A stretch of 64,000 nucleotides of DNA from Kudoa neothunni. Taxonomy: Eukaryota > Cnidaria. The notes beneath the pieces are model-generated. The model was not told the DNA's origin, made no database searches, and saw only the letters and a program-made list of their open reading frames with translations. The translations under genes and the position numbers were made by a program. This document shows positions 11,430 to 24,429 of the stretch, piece after piece; position 1 is the first letter of the stretch; each line of letters opens with the position of its first letter. The stretch lies in the NCBI GenBank assembly GCA_964304625.1, contig OZ199839.1, positions 6,510,001-6,574,000 of the forward strand. The letters run 5' to 3'.

Positions 11430-13289
11430 ATGTTTTTGGTTGAATGATCATTGCAAACATATTTGTTTCATGTTGTACAAGTTCGCTTACTTCTCCTGTC
11501 AAGAGCAAGGGGACAATATTTGCAGCGTTTTCTCACATGTTGGTATACATCCTTTTTAGAGACCACCTCATTATCGAACCTGTATCCAATTACTTCTAAT
11601 GACCGTGTTACTACGGGTTGGTGTGCAATCTTAACATGAGCAAACTTCTGTCCTGGTGCTGTTTAATTAGTTCAATGGATAATGCTATTAAAAAATTTTT
11701 CCGATGAGTTGATTTATCTTTTTTAAAGTTCATTGGATTTTTTTGGTTGAAAACCACAAATGCATTAAATGTGGCTACATCCAGGATTTGGGAAAATACA
11801 GCGTAATGCCACCTTTTACACTTCCTCTTACAGGTGTAAGTGGAAACGCATTGATCCATGATGTGAACACCACACATTTTGACGTTATAATCCAATATCA
11901 TATCTGGTTTGGATTTATAGCCAGAACTTACGCTGCCATTGCGGTGCTCTGATGAAAGGACTATTACACACTTGCCCTTTTTAGGAACGTACGACTACCG
12001 TAAACTGTCTGTAAAATCCAAACATAGATGAATATAGTTCTCTGCGCCTATTAGGTAGAAATTCTGACGCGATAAATGCTCGACATTTCCTTACAGTTCC
12101 TAGTATAGATGTGTTATTTTTGTGTAAATATTGGGCAAGTTTCCAAGTCGTGAAAAAGTTGTCACAATTAATACTTCGGCCACAGTTGAGCAAATGCTGA
12201 GTGAGATCAACGACCACTTTAAAACTTGTGGTTGCTTCACGTCGGTTGTTTACTTTACCCGCATATGGAATTATGTTGGATACATATCGAGTTTCGCTGT
12301 CACAAACTACCCAAAATTTTATACCATACTTAGATGGCTTCATAGGCATGTAGACTGAAAACGATACTCTCCCTCGAAATGGATATAACTGTTCATCTAC
12401 AGTTAAGTTTACACCTGGTAAGTAACTTGTTCTGCAGATGTTCCTAAATTGATTAAAAATATCCCTTATAGGTCTAAACTTGTCGGTCGAATTATCAGAA
12501 TTATTTCGATTCTAATACTCATCAAATCTTAATGAATTAGAGATCTTTTTAAATCTTTCACGGGGCATCGTGGCACGAAATAATGACCTTCCGTGTATTT
12601 CATGCCACAATATTTCGCTTGTTTCAAAGTTAGATTTATAAGCACCACCCAGAAATAGCGGCCCAGTAAACGCTTTGAATTGATCCAAGTCGGTAGATTT
12701 CCATTTTTCTGCTAAAACGTCGAAATCTTTTCTTTTAGTGTATAAAATAATATCATCCATCATCCTTGAAGTAAAAAAAGAGTGAAAGTGCTGATTGGTG
12801 TTGTTGTATCTATTGAATCGATTGGGGGCACCTTTTCGAATATTAGCGCTTATTATATTGGTGGAGGGAGTTCTTCCAGATCTCGGTTGGGATGACCAGA
12901 TAATTGATTCGTCTTTCGAAACAAAGTTATCTTTTAGTCTATTATTATTACTACCATTCTTGTGGAGAATATAAGACTAATTAATTTACCTGATTTCGTT
13001 GTTATCGTTATCGAATGCACCTTTATTAATCATTAATCATATAAAATCTATTTATTTACAAGTATTGTTTACCATTTATATTGTTTTCTTCTTCATCGCT
13101 ATTCAAGTAGGATTCTTCTAAGTAATTTTCTAACTCAAGCGACGCAATACTTTCATTATCCGATAAAAGAGAGTCACTCGATGAATCAAAACTTGCCATT
13201 CTGGCTTTGGAACACACCAGAGGGATGATTAATTGTCGTGCATAACCAATATTAGTCAACTTAATATTGAGGCCAAGAGTTGAAAACAC
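11430..13289 (-). pseudogene. piggyBac transposase, copy A (broken)
   Basis: The reading order on the minus strand is an acidic N-terminus (13,289-13,056; SSDSLLSDNESIASLE), then the DDE core. Motifs seen include LTVDEQLYPFRGR (first catalytic Asp, about 12,385-12,425), KPSKYGIKF, DNFFTTWKLA (second Asp), GTVRKCRAF and, in another frame, DYNVKMCGVHIMDQ (third Asp region). The C-terminus has a cysteine-rich finger (KRCKYCPLALD). Lesions are an in-frame stop at 12,512-12,514, a frame change near 11,990, and a TGA at 11,468-11,470 where the finger should have a cysteine. It is a recognisable but inactive copy. Confidence 0.85.
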
Positions 13290-13429
13290 GGCTTAAAATA
13301 AGAAAAAAATTTTCCCCTCTAATTTTATAAGATGATAGAAATTGTTTTGCTTGTAATTTACGTGAAATTAGAACTAAAATTGCGCGTTATTTTGATCTAT
13401 GAATGAGATTTATACCTTTACATGGATCG

Positions 13430-13459
13430 TGGATCCAATGGTTAGCCACAAAGAGTTAA
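13430..13459 (-). repeat. piggyBac terminus at TTAA (copy A)
   Basis: Read on the minus strand from 13,459 the end is TTAACTCTTTGTGGCTAACC, followed by TTGGATCCACGATCC. The same end occurs at 52,483 as TTAACCCTTTGGCTAACC. TTAA is the invariant piggyBac target, and both lie upstream of closely related N-terminal coding sequence, so this is the 5' end of the family. Confidence 0.65.
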
Positions 13460-14683
13460 CAACTGTGAATACACATGGTATCAATTTCATTAGAAACTCA
13501 AGTGTTCCACTTTCCTGAGGATTTCCTCTGTGGATTGAGAACGAATCAAATTTCGCTATTTAACAATTCACATCTTACCCGTCGAACAGGTAGGTTCACT
13601 TTAGTCATTGCGCCAATGTTAAAGCCAGAAATTATATTTATGTTAATGATACTACAAATCAACTCAATTGGTTGTTTTTTGTAGCAAAAACATATACTCG
13701 CCGTCGAATTTTATCGTCTAGGAGCATTATAAAATAATTTTAATCAATTTTCTAGTTCCTAGCAATACGTTTGAGCGATGGCTTCTTCTTAATTGAATTT
13801 AAAAAAATTGGATCATTTCTGGAGGTAAACATACTTGATTCAGTAAGTTTCGTTTCTATGTTGTTATCTTTATTTTCTAATATTCGGGATACTATTGTCA
13901 ATGTTTCTTGTTGAAATCAATGAGATAACAGAATTATCTTATTTTAGGGCAGATAACACATTATCATTGATTTTGTTTGTTATAAATGTACAATAAAAGC
14001 TAGAAAAGTAAGGCAAAATCTATTCTAATAGTTGAATGCATTGGTGCACAAATATTCTGTCTTTTTATTAAAATATCCCGTTAAGGTTTTAATTCTTTCG
14101 TTTTTTTCGTTGGTGGTACATATTCAACCTCATATTATGTATTATTCCCAGATTTGTGATTTTAAAAAATTATGAGAAATATTACGCGAGATAATTGTCA
14201 TTTGTTTGGAAACTAAGGATATCGTGAGTGACTTGTGTATGTATGGATTCGCCCTGAAATAACCAATCGAACTTTTTAATTTTTGGATAAAGACCGTGGC
14301 CATGGAAACACGAATAAATTTATATGCAGTCATTCAATTTTTTATATAACTTCGCTGTTAATAGTAATAAGAACATTTTTCCGTCTAATATTTGGAACTT
14401 ATGAAAGAAAGTTTTGAATATTCATGTTGGACAGATGAACGTAGTTTTTTGTATTTTTCCCCATAATGTGACCTTAAGAACTTTCAAAAGCATTTGAACA
14501 TAAAAGTGTGATGATTTTGTCGTTTTTCGAGATAATAGAATCTATGATTAATTAGAGAAATACGATCAAGTTGATAATATTATGCAGTTGGATTACGAAT
14601 AATGTAATTTTTATATGTAATAAAAAATTCTTTATGGAATAAATAATTTGAGATAAAGTATATTATTTTGTTAAATTTCCAAG
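13460..14683. other. AT-rich spacer; part is 3' tail of MULE-1
   Basis: About 14,395-14,683 aligns with 57,115-57,377 and represents the non-coding tail downstream of the ZSWIM-type MULE transposase. The rest shows no gene. Confidence 0.4.
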
Positions 14684-16565
14684 TTTTAGTTCGTTTTCTT
14701 GGCCTATTAAGGGCAATTTATCCGTATCCTCTGGGTCTCCCAACTGCTTTTTACTCGCTTGGAAAAGTTGATTGTTGATTGATTTTCCAAATTCTTCTTC
14801 TTTACTACAGATCCGGTTAAATTATGTTTTCTGATATTTAACGTAGTATTTTGTTATAAAATTTGTAATGTGATCTATGTTCGACCTGAAGTAACATAAA
14901 CATAAGTGGGGTTCGAACATGGGTATCAATAATTTACATCTTAGAGCGAATATGTGTTGGCAAGGCAATTGGTAAGAACGATAGAAGGAGCGTGTACAAG
15001 AATTTGAGGTGGAGTCATACTCTATTCCCACATTAAATTTACATGCTATTTTTTTAACATCCTTAATTATTAATTTGTATGGAAATGACGTCATTAAATC
15101 CCAGTAATTTTTTTCTACCTCAATCTCGATGTTTAAATTTACCTATTTTTACAGTTCTGTCACAATATAACATGTCTTCTTTTATTAGGGAATTTAAAAT
15201 AACGAAAATTTTATCAAAAAATTCATCTATTCCAAACATCTTTTTATAAATGGTCTTTAATTTGAAGTTGAGGCATTCTAATCTATTGTTTGTTAGACTG
15301 TCATAACATTACAGCGTATTACTCAAAGAAATTATCCATTGTGAACGAATTGGGTACCAATTTTTTCTGGAATAAGCGTAAAATCTTCATATTTGTGATT
15401 GTATAGATCAGCAAGTAAGATTTTGTATTGTTCTTCGAAAAGATCATTTTTCTAATAATATCCGAAATAGTATCTTTGACTTCATTTTCATATTATATTT
15501 ATCAAGTCTCAACTCTCGCTGGAACGTCTGGATTACATGAAATTTACAGAGAATTAATGCAGGATTTAGAAAATGATTTTCTAGAGTTTTTCAATGATTT
15601 ATATCCTTATCAATAACAATAAACAGTACTTTTTGTTTTATCTATCCAGGGTACAATTAATATTAGTTCATCGATATAACAATTGATAACGGTTTCAGTT
15701 TCCTCATACATAATGCAGGTACTGCTTACATGAGATAAACCCGTAGAATCTTCTGAAGCCGTTAGATACAAGGGAGCACTACAATTTAAGGAGATAAAAA
15801 TTAGTAAAAATATTTTAAATAAAACAAGATAAAATTCATGGAAATTACCCCGAATCTAGTAGTTTGTAGGTTGCATCTACTAAAAGTAGTTCTGGGAAAA
15901 AAGGAAAACCATCTTCACTTCTTCATCTAGAAATAATATTGCATTAACTTGATTGATTGTTTTCGCCAGCCAGTATTCGCGTATCACAATTATAATCAAC
16001 GTTGAGCAATTGATAAATATAGTTGGTATCATTTATTTTATTCGACATATTTATTTTGGAATTGTGTGTATTGATTTCAATGTAATTTTTTTCCCGGTCT
16101 CTTGTTGGATTTTAGATTGCAGCAATTTTTTGTTGACTCCCAAAGAAACTAACTCTGATATTAAATCTTTATTCATATCCAATTTACGCTGTGGTGGCAA
16201 ATAACTGATAATAATTTTATTTCTTTCGTGATTATTACTCAAATTCAAGGATTTCACTTCAAGTGTTTGTCCATCGGGACTAATACTCAAGGATACATGA
16301 ACCGGACAGTCTCCTTTTAAAATATGACTTTGTCTTATTTCTTTTGATATGTATCTTTACTGATTATTAAAATCGTATACAGATTTTACTGAATAATAGG
16401 TTAAATCCTCTTTGAATATTTTAGTGAGGATTCGCTCGATATTGCTAATTTTTTGGGATCTCACGTCCTTAGATTGCTGTAAATCTTCTGTTCGTATAAT
16501 TGTATTGAATCTTCAAGACGCTTATATGAGGTAAACTTTTGATCCACTTCAAAAATAACAGTTTC
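14684..16565 (-). pseudogene. ZSWIM-type MULE transposase, MULE-1
   Basis: An N-terminal FAR1/ZSWIM3-like region (VDQKFTSYKRLEDSIQLYEQ; SPDGQTLEVKSLNLSNNHE; LGVNKKLLQSKIQQETGKK) is followed by a MULE catalytic core. The core shows VDATYKLLDSG (first acidic residue, about 15,860-15,890), VIDKDIN, LCKFHVIQTFQREL and LTNNRLECLNFKLK. A SWIM-like finger remnant (PCQHIFALR, about 14,950) and a C-terminal basic tail RPRKRTK complete the order. In-frame stops occur in the N-terminal region and in the tail, so it is inactive. The order matches MULE-2 at 48,769-51,090. Confidence 0.8.
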
Positions 16566-19191
16566 TAATATCCAACCAACATGGGCTTACTTGCTCAGGA
16601 ATTACCTTCATAAAACTTAAATATTTCTTTTCAACTAAGTAATTTACATAAATGCATTTCAAAAATCGTCAATACAGTGTTTCTCGGTACATTTAATCAA
16701 GTCTTCACGAATTTTTGACTAGCTACTTTTTATTATGGATTTAAGTTGAGAAAAAATTTATTCAATTGAATTAAAAAACGGCGAGTATAGTATAGATGTG
16801 GTAGCAATAAATTGTTTCATTATATTGAATGAGCGTACCCATTATTTCATTTTTTATCCTACACCGACTATAATACTGTAAAACGCAAGTGACTCGCAAC
16901 TTGATCGAGAAATACTGTAATGTATGTTCCTTTTGAATTAATAATGTACATTAAATGCAATAGTTAATTAATTATATCCGAAAAAAACTAACACAAAGCG
17001 TCTTGTGTGAAGCTAGGACCTCACGGAAACTAAAACAAAACAGTGTTTAATATAAGCGAAGTTAAATATTTGGTAGTATACCTGAAATGCTAATTAGTCT
17101 CACACGCATCTATGGTGTAAGCCGTAAAATCTGAACAGATAAACAACAATTATCAACTGTCGTTCCATTATTATATTAAACACCTGGAAATTTTTTTAGT
17201 AAATTTCACCTCAATGCATTAAAACTTTCATAGTTAACAATATTTAATGTATACATTAACTTTTAACGATACAATTAACTCTGATAATATCAGCATTTAG
17301 AGATGGAACATTCTGCTTTGGTTAAATACCAATATAATTAAAAATTATTGAAGGGGTAAAATATGCTTAGATAATTTAAGAATTTGGAGAAATTCATTGG
17401 CGCGTCCTTAACGACTATCACTGATAGACGCCTTTTTAATAATAAATCAAAAACATAAATGGAATGATTATTGATTAAAACGAGTATCTTAGTCCATAAT
17501 TCTATAAAAAAATTTCAGTATTATGCATTATGCAGCCAGGTAATTCATTAATAATCTCCAAATATATATTTATGATCGTGTTATACCAATTACAAATAAA
17601 AAATAAGGAAAACCAATTTTTCTCCTAAAAATAGAAGAACTGAATTTATATTATTTCTCAAGCGCATGCGCAAATAATTTTTGGTATTAAATTCTAGCAT
17701 TTTTTTTGAATACTCTTAATTCTTTGGAATGAACATCTAAGCGGGTTTATATTTCATCCTACATAGAAATCCAACACCAATTAAACAATTATATTTTTAT
17801 ATAAATAGTAAAATATTAATTATAATGATATCCATTTAATAATTGATAGAGTGGATAACTCTTTAAAATTTAAATAGTTTCTAATTTTCAACTCAAAAGT
17901 CAAATTTTGAAATATCCCAGATCTTAATTAAGAGATATAAATTAGAAGCTCTCATAATCACGTATTTTTGTATTTTCTTTCTGTTTAGAAATCTCGAATA
18001 GAATATATCCCGTGTTATGTATATATTTTACGCATGCTCGGATTAAAATTGTTAGCATAGCAAAAGAAATATCGTTTATTTCTACGTAATTTCTTCAAGC
18101 GATAATTTATAGTTAAATGAGCCAATCAAAGCTTATCCAGTAATCATGGGAAAAATATTTCCTCTTAATGTTATTTATAGAGTAATTAGAAATTAATACA
18201 AATAGAAGCCTAAATTAATCTCTATTGATATAATAAATTAATTTAAATTATAAAAACGTCGTAATTAAATTGTTAAAAATAAATAAAGAATTTGCTTAAT
18301 TTATTAAAAAAAAACTGAAAACAAGTAACTGATCAATAAACAAACAAAACAGAGGTTAATGAAACGGCGAATTTTACTCATAACCTACACATGCGCACGC
18401 AGCACGACATTTTGTAATAGTTTCAACAACTCTTACTCACCCACTGTGTACAGGTATAATTTATTATAATAAACTATAATATTTACCATGTCAATAACAG
18501 CTTTATAACAAATAATCTAATAATTAAAAGTCACTTTTTGTGGTATCGACTAGTTAAACGAGTTTTCACGAATTTATAATAATAAATTTATATACTTAAA
18601 AATACCTGTAAATAATCCATAATAACAAAATTCGAGAGGGTGTTTCCTTAGTAATAAAATTTTATCTTAAATAATATAATAAATAATGCTTTAATGATCC
18701 CAATTCATACGAATTTAAAATTCTTTTGTAACATATATGTATTTATTTAATAACATTTATAGGTGTTTATAAAAAATCAAAATCCTGAATAAAAATAGTC
18801 GTATATATATATATGCTGAATCTTCGTTTGAGGAATAATGGTCGGTCGAATGATTTCGTAGGAAATGTAACGTCGTTGTATTGATCGAATGAATAGATGG
18901 TGAATCGATATGAACAATGACCATTTTTAACAATGAATAATAATAATAATAAGAAGAATAATTAATGTTTTTCATTCATTGCTGATATTCTAACACGAAG
19001 CCGTTAAAATAGAATGTTGATACTCACGTGATATGGTCGAGGTGAAGGTTACCCTATTCACACCTTGAGTGTTCGAACTAATTAATTGACAAACGCTTAA
19101 TCTATTAAGATTAATATTTATCGGAAAACTGCAAACATAACCAATTTTTTATATCTGTTAATCCCTCGAGATTCACTAAGCTTAGATAACG
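16566..19191. other. long AT-rich intergenic stretch
   Basis: I see no reading frame or RNA gene here. There are short trinucleotide and (TA)n tracts near 18,800-18,960. The last few hundred bases should contain the promoter of the dehydrogenase gene; no specific motif stands out. Confidence 0.45.
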
Positions 19192-20691
19192 ATGAAAAGG
19201 GTGGCCGTCATAGGATCTGGCAGTTGGTATATTCAGTCATTATTGTGTTCTAATAATGAATACTGACTGCGTGTTTTGTTAATATTTGACTTGTGATTCA
19301 GGGGGACAGTGGCAGCCATGTGTATTGCCCAAAATGTGCGAAAAATGAATGAATTTGACCCCAAAGTAAGGATATGGGTACACGAAGAAGATATCAATGG
19401 GAAGTCATTATCACAGATTATAAACCAAGATCGAATCAATGTTAAATATCTTCCTGGTTATCAACTCCCCGAAAACATAGTATAATTCTGCATCGCTTAT
19501 CACCAAAAACCAGTTCTAATATTTTCACAAATATTATTTTTTATATTAATTTTTAATAATAAAAAATTGGTGATTCCGAATAGTTCAGCAGCCGAGTTAA
19601 CAAACATTTTCATATATTTGCATATATATATATAGGAGGCTATCACCGATATTAAAGAGGCCGTGAGAGATGCATCTCATTTGGCTTTCGTCGTGCCACA
19701 TCAGGTTCGCACATTGTTTTGATATATATGTGACTTGATTGTTGATAGTTTATCGAAAAAATCACAGACAGCATTGTGGATTGTGTTCGAAAGGACGCAG
19801 TTGGAATCTCTCTTATTAAAGGGATAATTGAAGATGGTGACAACCTGATATTTATTAGTGATATGTTACAACAAAAACTGGGTTGTCGAATGAGTGTCTT
19901 ATCGGGGGCCAATATAGCTTCTGAAATTGCCGCCAAAAACTTCAGTGAAACCACTATAGGCACCACTGATATGAGTGTTGGTTTGGAATGGAAAAAACTC
20001 ATTGAGACCGATTATTTCAAGATAAATGTTGTCAATGGATGTCATTGTTTGGAACTGATTGGAGCATTGAAGGTATTCTTTGAGCTTCTGTTTCAATCGG
20101 TTCACAATTTAAGTAGAACTGTATTGCGTTATCGGCCGGATTTGTTGAAGGTTTAGAGTATGTAGATTGATCATCGACTTAACTGATTCATATTTTCAGA
20201 CAAGGATTCAACACAAAAGCCGCTATTATGAGAATCGGCATAAATGAACTGATCGAATTCTGCAAATTGTACACAAAAGTGGACGATTATTCGATATTTT
20301 TTGAGTCTTTTGGTGTGGCCGATCTCATCGCCACATGTTGTGGAGGAAGAAATAGACTTGTTTCAAAAGCCTATATTGAATCTAAAAAGGTAGTCGCTTT
20401 TGAATAAATAGTGATTTTTTTGATTTAACTGTAAAAGAGTTTTGACGAGTTGGAGAGCGAATTGCTTAACGGCCAAAAATTACAGGGTCCTGACACTCTT
20501 CTTCATGCGGTTCATCTCATACAGGCTAAACAGCTCGAAAAAAAGTATTTATTCTATTTACCTAAATTTTTGTGATTTTGACTATATTTTTATTTAGATT
20601 CCCATTGTTAATGTCTACTTATGATGTCATTTTTGGAAATGCACCGAGAAAATCATTTTTAAATCTACTCATTGAGAAAATGAGATGTTAG
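19192..20691 (+). CDS. cytosolic NAD glycerol-3-phosphate dehydrogenase
   Basis: It converts dihydroxyacetone phosphate and NADH to glycerol-3-phosphate in the cytosol, feeding lipid synthesis and redox shuttling. Eight exons (19,192-19,226; 19,302-19,479; 19,636-19,704; 19,749-20,072; 20,117-20,157; 20,200-20,389; 20,438-20,544; 20,598-20,691) sum to 1,038 nt, giving 345 residues against about 350 for animal GPD1. The N-terminus has the dinucleotide loop GSGSWGT. Other signatures are FDPKVRIWVHEEDI, NVKYLPGY, VVPHQF, GISLIKG, GANIASE, LIGALKN with the catalytic Lys, GFNTKAA, GGRNR and ELLNGQKLQGP. All eight exons join in frame with GT..AG introns of 42-156 nt. It looks intact. The next gene converges on it 198 bp away. 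Confidence 0.95.
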
Positions 20692-20888
20692 TGTGTGCCT
20701 ATCGAATTTCTGTTGATCTATATGATTTATTTAATTTTTGTCCAATTTTACATTATCTATATATATATATTGAATATTGAATATTGTAATAAATTTATTT
20801 ATAAATCTGTGGAATCATTTAACTAAAAAATTCAAACAACAGCTATGTTAATATTTTCTACTATAGATAAGTAGTTCGTGTAATATTT

Positions 20889-21990
20889 CTATTTTTTGGG
20901 GTTGTAATACACGAATATCAATTCGTTGCCCATATTAGATTCACTGACTACCAGGTTGAGCTCAGTTAAATTGTTTTTGGTGGTCTTTGTAAACTCAATC
21001 CCTTTTGGAAAGTTGTTGTGCCGATTATCATTGATATTCGTGGTGGTATGTTCATTAAGTTCTTCTCCTTCATCTATATATGAATTATTTTAAGCGACAT
21101 ATGCTTTTATAAACTCACCCGCTGCCGCTAAGTTAAATTCGTCGAAATAAGAGCTTTTTTCATGCTGAGTTTTAAGAATTTTATTAAATCTACATTCTTC
21201 ATTTGTGTTTTCGCATAGGATATCATTTATGTATTCTTTTAACTAAATTTTTTTGATTAAATATAAAGATGTGAGTAATCATCACCTGGGACAAACTATA
21301 ACCATCGATGTCAATATGTGTAAGATGTATGCTTCGGTATATGTAATCTGAACACATCCCAACCGATAAACAAATATTCAAAATGTTATCATCATTTGTT
21401 TGTAACGAAAGTAGATTTTCCTATTTGATAAATAATTAATTAATTAACTGAAATAACAATTACATGAATAGTTTTGTTTTCTTGCTTTAATTTCTCCATA
21501 TATAATGATGCGATAATATGGGGTATGGTTTGATTGTAATCGGCATTGGTTGAAGTTGCTAAATACTTTAAACATGTCAAATGTTGCTTAAAGATCATCA
21601 AACAGCTACCAAGCATGGAAGACAATAAGGCTCGCTTAACGATTCCGCTAAATTAAAACTTAATTTAGCTATGGGTAAATTTTTTTAGAAAACCTTTATC
21701 ATTAACACAAGCTGCATGTTCTCCACACAACTCGCGATTTAGATGAACACCTCTAGCACGGATATCCAGTAGTTTGTCGAAAAATTTAGGTGGAAAGTTC
21801 TAAATTAAGACTATAGCTAGAAATTAATTTTTTATACTTGCACTGGTTGATTGACCCTATTGGTTACTATTTTGACTAACTTGTAGAACAATCTATCAAC
21901 AAAATCACGAGATAGCCGCACCTATTTGATGGTTTAAACTCCAACATATTAAAAAAATCAATATATGAAAATAAATACGTTATTCGGCAT
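20889..21990 (-). CDS. unrecognised multi-exon gene
   Basis: A chain of short exons reads well on the minus strand. It starts with MPNN (21,990-21,979) joined to VRLSRDFVDRLFYKLVKIV (exon 21,921-21,838), then FDKLLDIRARGVHLNREL with CGEHAACVNDK. An exon holding LLSSMLGSCLMIFKQHLTC and ATSTNADYNQTIPHIIASLY follows, then exons with DIDGYSLSQLKEYINDI and a polar C-terminus ending at 20,889. Introns are about 40-60 nt with GT..AG ends. The junction near 21,690 was not resolved. It is largely helical and polar with conserved-looking cysteines; I do not recognise a family and claim no function. Confidence 0.6.
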
Positions 21991-23020
21991 GAATTTCAAA
22001 TGGATTTTTTGACCTTGCCATTTATAAAAGTAATAATTATCATTTTTTAATGGATAGGATGGTTACTTTGAATACATATAAAAACAAACAGAATTAGAAA
22101 AATCATCACAAACTTTTTTGTATTTTCACTAATCAAAGCTATTCTTACTACAGCTTTACAATTCTGTAATAATAAAAAATATTGGTTTAGATTACATTTA
22201 TGTGATAAAATCATGATAACAAATATTTGATATTTTACAAAACTATATCTAACAATGATTAGACTTTTCTGATAGTTTATCAATTTATTTAGTTATTGAT
22301 ACAAATAAAAAAGTTAATTTTTTCCAAATGAAAAAGTTCCTTATAAAAATGAAATGTTTCTGATCAATATTTAAATATTTTTTATCATTTATATTGAGTG
22401 CCGTCTAACTACTATTGTAAAAAAATATTAATTTAATTAATATGCCATCTTAATTACGAAAACTTTTTAGGTAAAAATATTAGAATTTACTAAATAATAA
22501 TAATTAAATACTTGTTTAGAAATAAATAATGTAGTAACTAATGGTTGTAGGCTTATATGAAATTTTTATGTTTAGCTGGCAGTTTTAAGCTACTTAAGTT
22601 TATCTGTTCATATAAAATGATTAATAATTTCCGAAATGTTCTGATTAGGTATTTCAAAACACGAAATATAGAAATAATTAATACTAATAACATTAGATAT
22701 GATTTAAACTACTTGTTGTCAAAAATTATCATTTTAATCCTTTGTTGCTATAGAGATGTATGATTAGTATAGGTAATCTTGATGTATATTCGAAAAAATT
22801 CGCATTAAGCCAAAATATAGTTAAAATAATTTAACAGTAAATAATCTATAAAAAAAATTTTTTAAATTACGAACCGAAATTTCTGGTGATTTTTTAAATA
22901 TTAAATTAAAATAAATATATACGAAAGATTAAATAATTTTTAATGCGATTTATTATAGAAAGAATATTTCTTCTTTTATTATTTAATAATTTAAAAAAAA
23001 AATAAATTAAATATTAAAAA
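21991..23020. other. AT-rich spacer
   Basis: Very AT-rich; apparent ORFs are short and lack family features. Nothing supported. Confidence 0.45.
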
Positions 23021-23308
23021 TTGGGTAATATTGAAGAAAAATGTAATACAGTAAGAAACCAATTTCACGTAATCACCTTGGATCAAAAAAAATGCGTCAA
23101 ATCGGTCACTTCCAGGGTGTCCAACGAGATTATCGGAAAAAACCCAAGGTTTAACTCTAAAAAAACCAGAGATTCGGTGAAAAAATCTAAAGCCGCAAAA
23201 AGAAAACACGAGAGTATTATTATAATAACAAAAATTTTTATTTTAAGCGCCTTTTCTAATTATTGTCGTCAAATGAATCGTCTTCATCATTTTCACAATC
23301 CTTAGTTA

Positions 23309-23640
23309 AGAAGTCTGAAATATTTTTAAACGTTCAAGGTATCGTTGGTCTAGAGCACCGATGCTCACATCATATATTAGTTTAATTGTTTGATGCGACG
23401 TCAAACACGTATTATTATTTCTTCTGATCAACTGCTTTGCGAGAAATTCACATTTTATAGTTTCAACCTTTAATGAGTTAGTTTGTTTAGTTTTTACTGT
23501 GTTCGTTAATGAAAAAATTCGTTCACCATTTTAAATAGGTGGAATTGCTGTCCTTAGAATCTTGATCAAGCCAATCTTTGAAATCTACTTTTAACCAATC
23601 TTGATTGATGCTCATATTAGTCCAAGCTTTTTTTATTTCC
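23309..23640 (-). pseudogene. hAT transposase C-terminal relic
   Basis: On the minus strand the frame FSLTNTVKTKQTNSLKVET continues with IKCEFLAKQLIRRNNNTC. It resembles the hAT dimerisation block (ERiFSLvN..KTk..N.L....i...fLakq). It belongs to a different lineage from the hAT at 877-2512. Only the C-terminal part is legible and frame changes are present. Confidence 0.5.
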
Positions 23641-24429
23641 GATCGAATTTTCATTCATAAATTAAAATAATATTCGTCATTAACTTCAAACTATGTATTT
23701 AAAAAACTAGAAAATTTTAAGACCGCGTTGATATACCCAAATACAACCACAGAATATTAAGAACAATTGATCAAATAACAATTTTCCAAGATCCAAGGAT
23801 TGGAAAACATCGCGTTGCCGACAATCGTGATACCTTTTCAAAATTTCGAGTAATTTTAATTCTCTCCATTACTAAAACAATAAATATAATTATTTTACCT
23901 AATTCTAAAACTCATTATTTATTAATTGATCTCAAAGGATTCAATAAATTACAAGTTTTTTAAATAAAAAAACCCAAGATTTAGCTTAGAGTAAAATAAA
24001 CTCCTAAGAACCCAAGTTTAGTAGAAAAATCCCAAGATCTGATCTCGGGGAAAACCCAAGGTTTAAACGCCCTGGGTGTAATACACCCCAAGGGGTATTT
24101 AAAACAAGTATATCATCTGCTGTAAACAACCGACCAACTTTCAACTCGTGTCATTCCAGTAAAAATATCTGTACTTCGTGAAAATACTTGAAATATAAAA
24201 ATTTAATGAAAATGTATATTTTTATTGGAAGATTATCTTCTAAAGTTTTTGGGGTGTATTTAATCCCAGCGTTTTTTTTTTCATTCGAAAAGAGAAGTAT
24301 ATTATTTTAAACATTAATTAAAAATTTCGGATGTATTAATCATGTAGATGACTACAAAGATTATGCTTGAAATAATAGTTTTTTTAAGTGCGCATGCATA
24401 TAGTGGGTGGTTGAATATTTGGCATAAGT
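23641..24429. repeat. spacer with AAACCCAAG-type short repeats
   Basis: The motif AAACCCAAGRTTTA recurs at about 23,968, 24,008, 24,030 and 24,054, with another at 23,140. A palindrome GGGTGTAATACACCC (24,074-24,088) follows. These look like ends or subterminal repeats of a DNA transposon, possibly the piggyBac relic beginning just downstream. Confidence 0.4.

Noticed and set aside
19652-20105. Minus-strand ORFs opposite the dehydrogenase
   Set aside because: Shadows of the well-supported GPD exons 3-4.
22557-22763. 68-codon plus-strand ORF
   Set aside because: AT-rich chance ORF with no features.
23021-23305. 94-codon plus-strand ORF rich in Lys
   Set aside because: No recognisable domain; it overlaps repeat-like sequence beside a hAT relic.
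23968-24068. Regularly recurring AAACCCAAG motifs as a CRISPR-like array
   Set aside because: Spacing is irregular, the units are short and the context is animal transposon sequence.
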